Origin: Trileptium ribeirensis
Taxonomy: Eukaryota; Nematoda; Enoplea; Enoplida; Thoracostomopsidae
Assembly (NCBI GenBank): GCA_030248225.1
Contig: JASANE010028963.1
Span: 62,001-126,000, forward strand
DNA: 64,000 bases
Reading direction: 5' to 3'
Position numbers and translations under genes: made by a program. Numbering within the stretch: the first letter of the stretch is position 1; each line of letters begins with the position of its first letter. The notes beneath the pieces are model-generated. The model did not search any database. It was not told the origin of the DNA and worked only from the letters and a program-made list of their open reading frames with translations. This document shows, piece after piece, positions 33,701 through 44,725 of this stretch.

Positions 33701-34145
33701 TCAAAATGTGAGTTTAGATTTTGTAAAAAAAATTTCTCAACTAAAGTTTTGTCTTTAGTACACTAAATTCGAGAAAATACGTTATTTTTGTATTAAATTA
33801 ACACCTGTATAGGAAAGAAGGATAACTATCAATACTTTTTTATGCTATTTGGTAGCAAATATATCGTCTTCTAGTTGAGCCTTTTACATTTTTCTGCTAT
33901 GTTAAGCTACCAGAACGACATCGCCGATCCAACCGAATTCCCATCAGTTTTTGAGTCACATCTTTTGGCTGTTAATATTTGGAAACTTTTATTACATAGC
34001 TAGGTTCATGATATCTCCTAATAATATTCATTTTATGTTACGTTTGCTTTTTTATTTTATAAATAGCATAAATTATAGTCCAATTTTCGGGGTAGTTCGG
34101 AGTATGCCAACTGAGGCGATTCTGTATTTAGTTTATAATTCAGAT
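30760..34145. other. Intergenic, no confirmed gene
   Basis: Moderately AT-rich. A short frame at 31159-31237 begins with ATG and ends at a good donor (G|GTAAGT at 31238), so it could be a first exon, but no partner exon was found. Nothing else recognised. Confidence 0.3.
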
Positions 34146-34149
34146 TTAT

Positions 34150-34180
34150 TATAATAAAATAATAGATTTGTGTTTCAATA
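34150..34180 (+). promoter_or_regulatory. Possible core promoter of the 34205 gene
   Basis: TATAATAA at 34150-34157 and an initiator-like TTCAATA at 34174-34180, 27 bases between the TATA start and its A. This would give a ~28-base 5' UTR. Weak because of local AT richness. Confidence 0.35.
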
Positions 34181-34204
34181 TTACAAACAGTTATTTGATT
34201 GATC

Positions 34205-34510
34205 ATGACGGCTCTTATTAATTACCGCAGCAATATCGGATTTATCTCATGTTGTTTCATTTTGATGTTCAACTTTGTGGTTTTTACGAATGCTCTTCGT
34301 CCGACGAGTCTTCTAAGGCAACAGCTTGCGCTTGCAGCGGCTACAGGTCGTGGCGGTCGTTTGTCTAGTGCTACTAGCCAAAAACGCTCGTTCTTTCCGT
34401 ACTTGTTGAGTGATATAGTTGATGGCAAACCTAGCAATCCGGAAAAGCGATTTATGCCGTATGAAACGGTTTTTCAAAAATTAAAACCATTTAAGAAAGT
34501 CAGCCAGTAG
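34205..34510 (+). CDS. Small secreted peptide precursor with two dibasic sites
   Basis: An intronless 101-residue protein. I chose the ATG at 34205; the codon two before it is TTG. Residues ~11-30 are a strong signal-peptide core (IGFISCCFILMFNFVVF, cleavage likely after TNA). The next residues, NALRPTSLLRQQ, resemble TAFRMSGSLKQQ at the same place in the 53459 protein. Two Lys-Arg sites at 60-61 and 81-82 would release SFFPYLLSDIVDGKPSNPE and a C-terminal peptide starting FMPYETVF; Lys97-Lys98 is a third possible site. The first product resembles the 34750 protein (LIYDVDSNGKPT). No cysteines after the signal peptide. Function unknown; a neuropeptide-like precursor is one reading. Lies 240 bp upstream of 34750 in the same direction. 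Confidence 0.65.
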   Translation: MTALINYRSNIGFISCCFILMFNFVVFTNALRPTSLLRQQLALAAATGRGGRLSSATSQKRSFFPYLLSDIVDGKPSNPEKRFMPYETVFQKLKPFKKVSQ

Positions 34511-34694
34511 TACTAAAGGCACTCACTAGAAGAAAGAGGCACATCAGACTAAAAGTTAACCAAGAAGCGTAGAATATAAAATATCTACACCTATATCGTA
34601 AACCGTTTTTGAGTTAGGCATTTATTATATTTTATATTTCAAGTATTTGTTATAAATTTAAAGACCAATAGAATTTAAGACGTCAATAGTAATT

Positions 34695-34729
34695 TATAAT
34701 TTAAATAGATATACGAATCAGATTCAGTT
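34695..34729 (+). promoter_or_regulatory. TATA box and initiator of the 34750 gene
   Basis: TATAAT at 34695-34700 and TCAGTT at 34724-34729, which fits the arthropod-type initiator consensus TCA(G/T)T(C/T). The TATA start lies 31 bases before the initiator A, the normal spacing. This predicts a 24-base 5' UTR ahead of the ATG at 34750. Confidence 0.5.
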
Positions 34730-34749
34730 TTAAAATTACATAGGCAACA

Positions 34750-35043
34750 ATGGTCCTAATGACAAAGCGTATCTTTTATATCGTTGCAAATTTAGCGATA
34801 CTGTCAGCACCACGGCATTACGCTAGCGGAAATACAGATGATGATGATGATGCGAAAAAAGTTATTCGTTCAGTCAAACACGTCCCAGGCTTCCTTCTCT
34901 CAGGAATTGGTAAACGGCTGCAGTATCGCACGTTGATTTATGATGTGGACAGCAATGGGAAACCTACAACAGGCCGCTCCCGAAGAATTGATAATCATTA
35001 TCTTAAATCGCTGTTTATAAAACATCAACAAATCCAAAACTAG
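34750..35043 (+). CDS. Small secreted peptide precursor with amidation-type site
   Basis: An intronless 97-residue protein. Residues 1-~25 are a moderate signal peptide (MTKRIFYIVANLAILSA). An acidic run Asp30-Asp34 coded by GAT repeats follows, then Lys36-Lys37 and Arg40. Residues 41-53, SVKHVPGFLLSGI, are followed by Gly54-Lys55-Arg56, the classical signal for cleavage and C-terminal amidation. The rest (LQYRTLIYDVDSNGKPT) parallels the 34205 protein, and Arg77/Arg79-Arg80 could be further cut sites. No cysteines. The arrangement of signal peptide, acidic spacer and basic-flanked peptide with Gly-Lys-Arg is typical of neuropeptide or hormone precursors, but I recognise no known family. Less certain than its neighbours because the signal peptide is weaker. 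Confidence 0.55.
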   Translation: MVLMTKRIFYIVANLAILSAPRHYASGNTDDDDDAKKVIRSVKHVPGFLLSGIGKRLQYRTLIYDVDSNGKPTTGRSRRIDNHYLKSLFIKHQQIQN

Positions 35044-35049
35044 TGACTC

Positions 35050-35540
35050 ATTTAAATATATTGTAGTACCAAAGGAGCGTATTGTGAAAATTTTGTAATA
35101 GCTCACGGCACTAGGTTATATTTCATGTACTTTATTTCATATACTTTGATCTGTAAGTTTTTTGGCCTGCACCACAAAAATGGAGTATGCCGAAAAACAA
35201 CCAGGTGATCATCGGATGGGGTAAAATACATGTTATGACCGAGTGTTCCATTCATACACAAAATTTTTAATGATAATTCTTAGTAGTGTTGATTAAAAAA
35301 TTAAAAAAAAGCAATACGCATCATTACTGTATATATTCCATAAATGTATTAAGTCATTGATAAATTCATCTTTTAATAAATATATTTTGAAGAACTAAAA
35401 TTTCAATAATTTCTGCAGGAAAATTTATCACATAATAGTTTTAAAATCCTTAATTATCGCAGCTATAAGCCTAGATTACCAACGTGTACTATCATTTTTG
35501 ATTTGAATAATCGTAAAGTATATATTGTTTACATATTAGA
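35050..35540. other. 3' flank of the 34750 gene
   Basis: AT-rich; contains an AATAAA at about 35376 (TTTTAATAAATATA) that could serve as poly(A) signal. No other feature seen. Confidence 0.3.
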
Positions 35541-37541
35541 ATACATACGATGATGTTGTAGTCGCCTTCGGCCTTCTGGTTTATAATTAAACATAGTCGA
35601 CCAGACAGTAATCACAGCTCATAACAGTTTAACAAACAGCCATATTTCTATATTATCAGGATAGATACCACGATGCTGTAATCGTCCTTCGGCTTTCAGG
35701 ATTATGGTTAGACACGGTCGTGTAGAGTGTAATTACAGTCCACAGCGGTTTTACAAACAAACATACTTCTGTATTACAAGGACACATACGATGATGTTGT
35801 AGTCATCTTTCGGGCTTCTGGAGCATATTTAGACACGATGGTCCAGAGTGTAATTACAGTTCATAACAGTTTAACAAACAATCATATTTCCACATTATAA
35901 GGATACGTACGATGATGTGGTCGTCCTTCGACTTTCTGGATGATGATTAGACACGGTCGTCCAGAATGTAATTACAGTCCATAGCGGTTTAATAATCAGT
36001 CAGACTTCTATATTATAAGATGATGTTGTAGTCGTCCTTCGACCTGCTGGATAATAATTAAACACAGTCGTCAAGAGAGTAATCACAGTCCATAACAGTA
36101 TAACAAACACTCATACTTCTATATTATAATGATAAATACGATTATGTTGTAGGTGTCCTTCGGCGTTCTGGAGCATATTTAGACACGATGGTCCAGAGTG
36201 TAATTACAGTCCATAACAGTTTAATAAACATATTTCTCCATTATAATGATACATAAGATTATTTGTAGTCGTCCTTTGGCATTCCGGATTATAATTAGAC
36301 ATGATGGTCCAGACTGTAATTACAGTCCATAACATTTTAACGAAATGTCATACTTTTATAGTATAAGGATACATACGATTATGTTGCAGTCCTCTTTCGG
36401 TTTTCTGGATTGTGATTAGACACGGTCGTCCACAGTCAGTGTAATTCAAGTCCATAACAGTTTATAAAACAGCAATACTTCTATATTATGAGGATACATA
36501 AGATGATGTAGTCGTCCTTCTGCTGTATGGATTATAATTCGACACGGTCGTTCAGAGTATAATTAAAGTCCATAACAGTTTAACAAGCAATCATACTTCT
36601 ATACTATAAGGATAAATACGATTATGTTGTAGGTACCTTTCGGCGTTCCGGATTATAATTAGAGACGATGGTCCAGAGTGTATTTATAGTCCATAATGCA
36701 TCATTTACAATAAGATGCGTGTGTATGGTTCTAATTATGTCACGCGTTCAAATGGGCTAGCTACTATATCACTCATACGGTCCAGCTCGACTATTAAAAT
36801 TTTGAATAGCCTAGCTAGGCTATGCATTTGTCATCGAGTGTTGAGCCGGACTGTGCTTTTGTCACGAGGCGTTCAGCGGAGCTCTATCGCTTAAACCAAA
36901 GACTATTTTGTCCGCGAACATTACGTTTTATCATACGTATCTAAATAATGACCCAAAAGCGGCATACAGCTTAAAACGTTAATTGTATATATTTAAACAA
37001 ATATATAGCTTAGAATTAATGTGAAAATACTATAGAACAATGCTATTACACTAAGCACAATACTAAATAAAATTTCTCAATTGACGGTTCAGCTGGAAGT
37101 TCCGCTTGTCACGCGGAGCCTAGCTAAGCTTCCTGTTTGTCACATTAAGACTAGCTAAGCTATAAAAATGTACCATACTAGTCCAGCTAAGCTATAGTTC
37201 ACCCGAACTAGTTGTGTTGGACGCGTGACATAATTTGTCCCTGACGCAAGATCGTAAATCGTAAATGATGCATAACCGTTTAACAAACTGTCATACTTCT
37301 ATAGTATAAGGATACATACAATTATGTTGTAGTCCTCTTTCGGCTTTCTGGATTGTGATTAGACATAGTCGTCTACAGTGTAATTAAAGTCCAAAACAGT
37401 TTAAAAAACAGCAAGACTTCTATATTATGAGGATACATACGATGATGTTGTAGTTGTCCTTCTGCTGTATGGATTATAATGAGACACCGTCGTTTAGAGT
37501 GTAATTAAAGTCCATAACAGTTTAACAGACAGCCATATTTT
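35541..37541. repeat. ~118-bp satellite array interrupted by a MITE
   Basis: About twelve diverged units of 115-122 bp, each with GATACATACGATGATGTTGT, a GTCGTCCTTCGG-like block, ATTATAATTAGACACGGTCG, AGTGTAATTACAGTCCATAA and CAGTTTAACAAACA. The CAGTTTAACAAAC landmark recurs at about 35625, 35745, 35865, 35980, 36100 and so on. Units are noticeably more diverged than in the 82-bp array. Interrupted at 36697-37272. Confidence 0.93.
36697..37272 (+). mobile_element. MITE family B, complete, inside the 118-bp satellite
   Basis: 576 bp, ends TGCATCATTTAC and GTAAATGATGCA, flanked by TAA at 36694-36696 and 37273-37275. Uninterrupted satellite units read GTCCATAACAGTTT, with one TAA at that position, confirming the 3-bp duplication. 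Same orientation as the 23564 copy and highly similar in the terminal ~100 bp. Confidence 0.92.
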
Positions 37542-37862
37542 TCGAAGTTCGCTCAAAGGTTAAGCTTTTTTGAGTTCGTTCTAAGCAACCACCAACATTT
37601 GAACGTCCTGTTACCACTATACTCCTAATAATCGATCTGCATTCATTATTTTTCGACATAAAAGTTGCGTGAAGGTCGACACCGCATAACCATGAAGTTG
37701 TCAATAACTCGCAGCACGTTTCATTTTTTGGGCTTTTCGTTCATAAGCTAAAGAATTTGGTCGACCTGACTGAACCACGATTGAGGCGTTTTGGGATTAA
37801 ACTGTGGTAGAAAATAGAATTCGGTGTGTAGTTGAACTGAACCCGTGTTCGATTTTATTGTT

Positions 37863-38123
37863 TCACAATTGTGGATTGTGAGCTAGTTGAAGGATGTATG
37901 GAACGAACGACTTTAAAATTGACGCTAAATCGGCTTTGTTGAAATCCATCGTGAACGTTATATCGCTTGCTTTAAGCAATTGTAGCATGCCTGCCATCGT
38001 CTCTTTCGATTGTTGGAACAAATTAATTGGCCCAAGATTTTGTTCGACATCGTCGATTATTAGAAGAATCATAAGGCTTGTTGCTTGTCCACCGTTGATG
38101 CTTTGATCCACGAGAGGTAGCAA
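37863..38123 (-). pseudogene. Fragment with degenerate 2A-like motif
   Basis: A minus-strand frame of 86 codons beginning at an ATG. Residues ~17-34 read a hydrophobic run then LLIIDDVEQNLGPI. This fits the 2A ribosome-skipping consensus D-(V/I)-E-x-N-P-G-P except Leu for Pro, a single C-to-T transition (CCT to CTT). Similar 2A motifs preceded by a Leu-rich run occur at the N-terminus of some L2/CR1-type LINE proteins. The rest of the frame (LFQQSKETMAGMLQLLKASD) I do not recognise. It lies downstream of an L2/CR1-type LINE on the same strand and may be part of another copy. Confidence 0.35.
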
Positions 38124-38199
38124 CCCGACACGAACTGTACCGTGGATTTGCTAGGTGATGCAAACTTTTGCTTGCAGACGTGAACAATGCAACGTTTTG

Positions 38200-38365
38200 G
38201 CGCCGAAGTGATATGCATGCTATGCCGTTCTTAATACACTAAGCTTTGGTCCGTATATGACCCTTATACTGCGCCTAAGCCTAAGTCAGAAGGCTTCCGC
38301 CCCCCGAACACCCCGCTCCAAGGTATTCTTTTTAATATTCCTATAATATTCGGTTACTAAAATTG
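38200..38365 (+). mobile_element. MITE family A, decayed copy
   Basis: Same block order as 16231-16431: GAAGTGATATGCATGCTATG, CGCCTAAGCCTAAGTC, CCGCCCCCCGAACACCCCGC, TATTCTTTTTAATATTCC and a worn right end GTTACTAAAA. The terminal repeats are degraded. Confidence 0.65.
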
Positions 38366-38369
38366 ACAT

Positions 38370-38885
38370 GAACCTGCGCGACGAACGGGTGAAATGAATA
38401 CGAACTGTGCAGCGTGATAGAATCGGGGGTCGTTAGTGTATCACGTTTGCCAATGGACCGCGACTGATGAACGTGACTTAAATTGATGACGGGTCGCTGA
38501 TTTCGAGAAATACCGGTAAAATCGGAATGAAGGTCTACGTGCCTTTGTAGGTTTCACAATAGTAATTCGATAGATCGTATTATCAATGCGAATAATAACA
38601 AATCAATATTACAGGGCATTAAATTCCATGTTATCAGTTCGCCTCAGTTCTTCAGTCTTGTCTTGCCACTGGAGAGTAGGATTGAATCGACGGCGTTCCT
38701 TTATTCGCCGATGTGAGCCTGGTCGCTTGAGCGGTCGGTCAATTACAGTGAGAACAGTGCATCAGGCAGATGTCACTTTTAATAATAATACAATAATAAT
38801 GCATTTATAACATGCCTTTTTCGCAAAAGCGTTGCAAAAGCGCAGCAGATTGTCAGAATATACAATAGTCAGAATGCAGCAAGTT
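38370..38885. other. LINE 3' flank or unassigned
   Basis: Adjoins the stop of the minus-strand L2/CR1-type LINE, so the part next to 38893 is presumably its 3' UTR. I see no poly(A) tail or microsatellite end marking the border. Confidence 0.3.
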
Positions 38886-38892
38886 TGTAATA

Positions 38893-41610
38893 TCACTCAG
38901 GCGAACTGGGAAACAAGTTAGTCTTCAGTTTTGCTTCAAACACAGTCACGCTGACAGTACTGGCACGTAGTGTTTGCGGCGTACTATTCCAAAGCCGATG
39001 GGTCGAGGAACCAAAAGTTGTTGTTTCTAGAGATGTCAATCCGAAGGATTTGTTCATTCGCCAGACGAGGCCACGACGACATATTAATCACCTCGGCAAT
39101 ACACGCTGGTGTTTCGTAGCAAAGTGCATTTCTAACCAACAAGAGTATTTTGTAGCGAACACATTGTTAGAACGGTAGCCATTGTATCCCTCGCAGTATC
39201 GGACGTATATGCTCCCATCGACTTGTGTAGGAGACTACTCTTGCCGCATTATGGAGTAGACGGCGAAGAGGCAATAAATGAACGCTTCGCACAGATGCAT
39301 ACAGTGCATTACAATAGTTAAGGCGGGACATTATGAAGGCCCTGGCAATAAGCTGCGCTGTGTCGTTGTCGAAACGCCGCCGGATTCGGCAGATCTCCCG
39401 TAATTGCCATGTGCAGGAACCTGACAGAACAGTAATGTGTTCTCTGAGGTTCAATCGACAGCTGAGAGTAACGCGCAGTATTTTGACAGTTTTTGACGGT
39501 TCGATAGCAACGTCACAAATTTGCAACGATGGTGATGGGCCTGGGCGTCTGGTGAAGTAGATCAATTCGGTCTTAGACTCATTGAGTTTCAGTGTGTTAT
39601 CGAAGAACCGCTCCCGTATCGAAAGGAGAATCCGCTGCAGAAATTCTACGACGTCGCTCACAGCGGTGGGATAGAAATGCGTGTATACCTGTATATCGTC
39701 GACGTTGCTGTAGACGCATATGCCAGCAACTGCGATTATTTCGAGTACAGGCGCAATAGTAATATTAAAAATAACTAGTCCGATCCCGCTTCCTTGAGGA
39801 ATACCTTGAGAGACGTTGCTAATTTGGCTTTGTTGGTATCGATCTGATAAGTACGACACGAACCACCCACGTGCCCAAGATGACATCCCAATGTCCGACA
39901 GCCGCTTTATAATGAGATAGTGATCGACTGTGCCGAACGCAGCCGACAAGTCGAGGCTAACCAGCATCGTAGTTTGCTGACACGTGAAGGCGTTTTGAAC
40001 GTCACTGCATATTTTAACCAATGCCGTTTCAGTTGCGTGTATTTTACGGTACGCTGATTGATAGTTCGACATTAGGCTATTCCATTCGACGTGATCGTTT
40101 GCTGTTGTGCGACTACACATTCAAATAGCTTGGAGAGAAAAGATACGTTAGATGTTGGCCGAAAATTGTTCATATCGTCAACACTGAGGTGTCGCTTTTT
40201 AAGTCGGAGATGCTCAATGGCCAGTTTTTCATGGGAAGGCTTGTCGCTCTAGATTCATTTATCAAACCCGTGAAATGAGGAACCAACTCATTAGCAAATC
40301 GTTTTATTACCGACGGTAACATAGCATCCAGTGAGTACCATTTGTTGTTGCTGTTTTCGATTAGGCGACGCACCTGAATTTCCGTTACTGGGCGGTGAAT
40401 CAATTGCACGTTAGTATTTGCTGTTGAACGCTGAAAAACAGGGCTGTTATTTAAGGTAGACAGACTAAACGCAGGTCGAATTGATTCTATCTTTCTCGCG
40501 AAAAACGTAGACAAATCATCTGCACGATGATTTTATTCCTCATGTTGATGATGGAGTAAATGACAGCCCATTTCTTGCCATTTGCGACGCCGCTAAGTCG
40601 GTTTTTCCAGAATGAATTTATTTCTCCTGACACAGTTCATGGTACATTTGTTTATGGCGATTACTATTATTTGTTTAAGGGGCAGGGTGCTCGTCGGTAT
40701 AACCACTCAAGCCGTCTGAGCAAACCATTGGCTGCATTGCATTCACTGTCGAACCAACGAGACTCAAGACGGTCCCGAATGAGTTTAATTTTGACAGGCA
40801 GGAACAACGTGTCGACAATACTCTACAGTGCAGAATAGAGGTAACTGACGCGATCATCAATCGAATCGTTCAATGGCAGCATAATGGAACACAGAGCTGT
40901 TCGAAATGACTCACTGTCCGCTGAATTCCAATACCGAAGCTGGATGGAAGTAGTTTTTATATTGGTGTTAACGCGATGGTTAAGGTTTGCGGTTACTAAA
41001 TGATGATCCGACACTGCACTTCGCTTACAGTCACATTCGAGACAAGATTACTGTCAGTGAACGAGATTATGAGGTCGAGCGTGTTACCACAGTCGTGGGT
41101 CGGGCCGGTAACATGCTGAGTGAGACTATAATGGTCTACAAGCGCCATAAATGTTTGTGACATATCTAGGATGTTGAAATGGCTCATTAGTAGTCGGGTG
41201 TGTTGATAGCCAGTAGACACAATAGTTCCGCAAAGCCAATGTAGAAAGTGTGAAGTGAAAACTAGGGCCGGCGGTAAAGGGCAAGTAAGGTGACGGAGCG
41301 ACCATCCATGTGCGGTTCCACACATGAATTCAAAACTGTCACTAGCGTATGCCATACATCCCTATGAGGACTGTAATTTAGAGAAGTTCTTTATATGACC
41401 GCAAGGCATCCACCCCTTCCAAATTTTCTCGGCTTTTCACAGCTTGAGAAATGTGTGGGAGTGCATTCCCACACGCAAGAGAGCCCTCGCTGCGCATCCA
41501 TGTCTTCGTGAACACCGACAAGTCAAGACCGCAACCAACGACGGTTTGGCGAATGAGCGCTGACTTTCGACACAGCTATCGAGTGTTTAATAAGCCGAAT
41601 TTTGTAGCTT
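38893..41610 (-). pseudogene. L2/CR1-type LINE, nearly full ORF2, broken
   Basis: A minus-strand non-LTR retrotransposon. The endonuclease begins near 41600 (KSALIRQTVVGCGLDLSVF) and ends with THDCGNTLDLII near 41090 and SDHHLVTANL just after 41014 in a shifted frame. A linker at 40170-40514 is followed by the reverse transcriptase at 39167-40120: SNYQSAYRKIHATETAL, LVSLDLSAAFGTVDH, SQGIPQGSGIGLVIFNI and SNVDDIQVY. The C-terminal block RLWNSTPQTLR and EAKLKTNLF ends at the stop at 38893. Changes in key places (FGTVDH for FDTVDH at the catalytic Asp of motif A; VDD for ADD) plus at least four frameshifts show it is inactive. Same family as 3680-4692. Confidence 0.88.
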
Positions 41611-41619
41611 CCAATTAGC

Positions 41620-42875
41620 TGCGCCATTACAGCACCAAGAATGTAGTCAATAATCGGTGTTATTGGTAGTACCTGAGTTGCTCGATCTTGCTAGATGTAT
41701 AATTATTGGCGGCCTGTCGATATACGTTTAGGAGCGACCGGACGTTACACTGTTAGAAAAAAATGACACCTTAGAGTGACAGGTTTGTGGAGAGTAGCCA
41801 CCGAATATGGTTTAGTATAAGGCTTATATAAAAACTTTAGCATAATGCGCGACTAAACTTAAAATGCGTTCAGTAAACATCATATTTTGCAAAACCCGAT
41901 GTTGAACCCACATCCATTTTTATTGAACACGTAAGACAGGGAATTCTATTCACTGCTACATCAGGAGTAGTGATTTTCATTGCTACATCAGGAGCAGTGA
42001 TTTGCAATCACCTAATGGCAGTTCCATCACGATTGTTAGTTTTGAATGTGTGTTGTCTTTGTTCGCGAACACTCTATGTAAACGTGAAGGCATAAAGAGA
42101 AGGGTACTGTAATTTGTCAGTTATTGTTCGCGAACATATCCTTTTCAATTTAAGAGCGATAAAATTTTATTCACAAACAATTTTGTTGTTTGAACAGAAA
42201 ATAGCTGATTTTGTTTGAGTATACGGAGTTCGTTAACACAATTTTCTCAAAATAACAAAACAACATGGTCAGTTGGCGCAGGTTAAGTTTACTCGTCTAT
42301 AAGCAAGACTTAGTATATCGAGAACCGAATGGCATGCATATCACTTATTTAACGTAGATATGCAAATTACAACAAAACTAATGTCATTTCAAATTCACTG
42401 TTAGCAATCTAATCAAACATTCTTATTAGATATGACATTTTTTGCGATGGAAAACTTGAACTAGAGATATATAATTCAGTTGTATAAAGACAAATGAAAA
42501 TGAAAGAGTACAGCCAGACGATATTAATTGTCGAACATCAGTTGCGTTCACAACAGCACATTTTCGTTTCGTTTTAATGGCGTCTATTATTAATGCTTTA
42601 ATAACCAAATAATATGAACAGAGTTAACACATGTTGTGTCTATGTAATTGAATAACATTATTTAATAACAAATGATTCTTCAACTGAAAATATATTTCTA
42701 TTAAAGCTAACTTATTGGGCACGTAAGAAAACTATTTGAATCTGAAGATTACCAATAAAAAATCTTTAACAAGCCATGTTGACTATTACTAATAAAATGA
42801 AATGACTTCCTTTTGTTTTTTAGCAAACTGTTAAGTCTCTTCGACAAGATCTTTTATAAGGGGACATCATGCCAC
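41620..42875. other. Intergenic with small repeat remnants
   Basis: Holds a short local duplication at about 41955-42005 (TTCATTGCTACATCAGGAG twice) and a family A MITE fragment at about 42308-42352 (CTTAGTATATCGAGAACCG and GGCATGCATATCACTT). The 5' UTR of the adjacent LINE may extend in from 41610. No gene supported. Confidence 0.4.
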
Positions 42876-42934
42876 ATATCGGAGAATGGCCACTGTTCGG
42901 ACCAGCCAGATTTTGGGATTTACTTTTTTAGTTT

Positions 42935-43160
42935 GGGATAGCATCGCGTATGGAACTCAATCCATTGAAAAATCACCGGATCCGGAATGTATTTTCTAAT
43001 TTTTGATAGTGTCGCACAGTAGGACTATAAGTCTTCAGAGAAATCACCGGAATTGGCATCCATTTTTTTGATTCTGATGGTGTCATATATAGGACTATAG
43101 CTATTGGAAAGTTTACGGATTCAGGACGTTTTTAGGTTTGGATAATGTCAGGATATAAAA
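42935..43160. repeat. Degenerate tandem repeat, ~3 x 75-80 bp
   Basis: Three worn units with recurring GGATAGCATCGCGTATGGAC / GATAGTGTCGCACAGTAGGAC / GATGGTGTCATATATAGGAC and following AAATCACCGGAT(C)CGGA-type words. Weak but ordered. Confidence 0.5.
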
Positions 43161-43476
43161 TTCTCGCTACTGTAAAATTTGAAACTTAAACAATAACGTC
43201 CACAAACATAGCTCTTAAACATTATTTTTTTAACTTTCCTAAGCCACAGTCCTGCAATTATCCAGTAATTTTTTGAAAAGAATTTAGCTCGATTTCTAAA
43301 TATGAATCCGACACATCTGCGTGCCTTGAGTATAAATTAGGCATTTTCGTATACTGGCATATCACAAAAAGGCATAATACAGATCATATAAAATTACCTG
43401 AAACGATGGATAAATATACTTGTAAATTGGCAAATTAGAACTAAACCAAACCCATCAAAAGTTTGGCCGATCTCAT

Positions 43477-43664
43477 CTTTAGGGGCCAGACGTTATATCG
43501 TTAGAGAAAAGAAGAGCTAGACCGAGGTCTGTGTGCAAGCGGATATTTCATTTAGGCTTAGGCTTTTTATATGGTATATATTGGGACCTTAACGTAGGCT
43601 AAGACTAAGGCTTGGTATATTGAGAACGGCACTTAAAATGCATTTCACTTCCGTCACTAAAAAA
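43477..43664 (-). mobile_element. MITE family A copy
   Basis: Starts CTTTAGGGGCCAGACGTTAT, then TTTAGGCTTAGGCTTTTTAT, GGCTAAGACTAAGGCTTGG, GAGAACGGCACTTAAAATGC and ends TTTCACTTCCGTCACTAAAA. Reverse orientation to the 16231 copy; the GC-rich middle is lost. Confidence 0.75.
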
Positions 43665-43669
43665 GTTAC

Positions 43670-44720
43670 ATTTGCCAAAAGGTGTACAATTGTATAAATA
43701 ATAATGTTTGCCAGTGTTTTTACATTATATACCTGTACAATGAAATATGGCTCGTGCTTTTAAATTGGAATTTTTCATTTCTCATTCTTTAATAGGATAC
43801 TCTACGTAATAAAAACTATAATAATACAAAAAGTTATATTTAAATTTTTTTGGGTTAAGGTGCGTTCAAACATTCAAACCTTTAGCTCAAAATTGAGCTC
43901 AAAATTAAAAAACTGAGCACAAATAAAAGGTGCATTGGGCTTAAATTGAGCAAAAATTTTGATATTTTGATCTAAAAGACTGAACGACCACTATACCTTT
44001 ACTCAAAGATAGGTTGATAGTATCTATTTTCTTTTACAATTTGGCAAAGTTGGCACAGTAAAAAAACCTATTGTACAATCATTTTGATTCAAGCATGAAT
44101 TGAGTTCCTTTCTCTGTTTTTACTTTGTAAAACCTGTTGACTCGATGTCTTTGTCCATGAATAACGATTCACTGTATTACTAAAGAAAGTTCTTTTGCCT
44201 ATTGTCTTACTTGTGCAGCAGCTTTACCTTTTGTTTTGAAAAGCAGTTTACAATAGAAACGAACCATAATTTTAAGTACTTTTTGTTAATTGCTTCTATA
44301 AGCTAGAAAAACTCGGATGCTACAGTGAGTTTGACTGCGAGATATTTCGTTTTTCTTTGGTGACAGGATATTTCTATGTGGCATATTTATACAAGTGGAG
44401 TTTTGGTCTATATTATTTCGGTTTGATCCTGAAACAATAATCATTAAATGTTCAAAGTACTTGACAGGAATTATTTAAGTATGAAACAAAAAATTAGCTA
44501 AAAATTTACTCGGAAATTTATGATATATTTAGCAACCGTATAAAAGTATTCTTCGGTATAAAAACTTACGATGTATTGCTTATACACAGTTTGTCTGGTA
44601 AAGTTGTAATTTTTGTGACAAAATATTAATATATGTGTTCAATACCTATAACAAACAAATTTACAACGTTACAGCTGTCATGGTATACTTCCCGGTAAAC
44701 TTTAACTGTTAATGTTCGCT
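43670..44720. other. AT-rich intergenic, nothing recognised
   Basis: Contains short AAATTGAGCTCAAAATT-type repetition near 43880-43920. No gene supported. Confidence 0.35.
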
Positions 44721-44725
44721 AAGGA

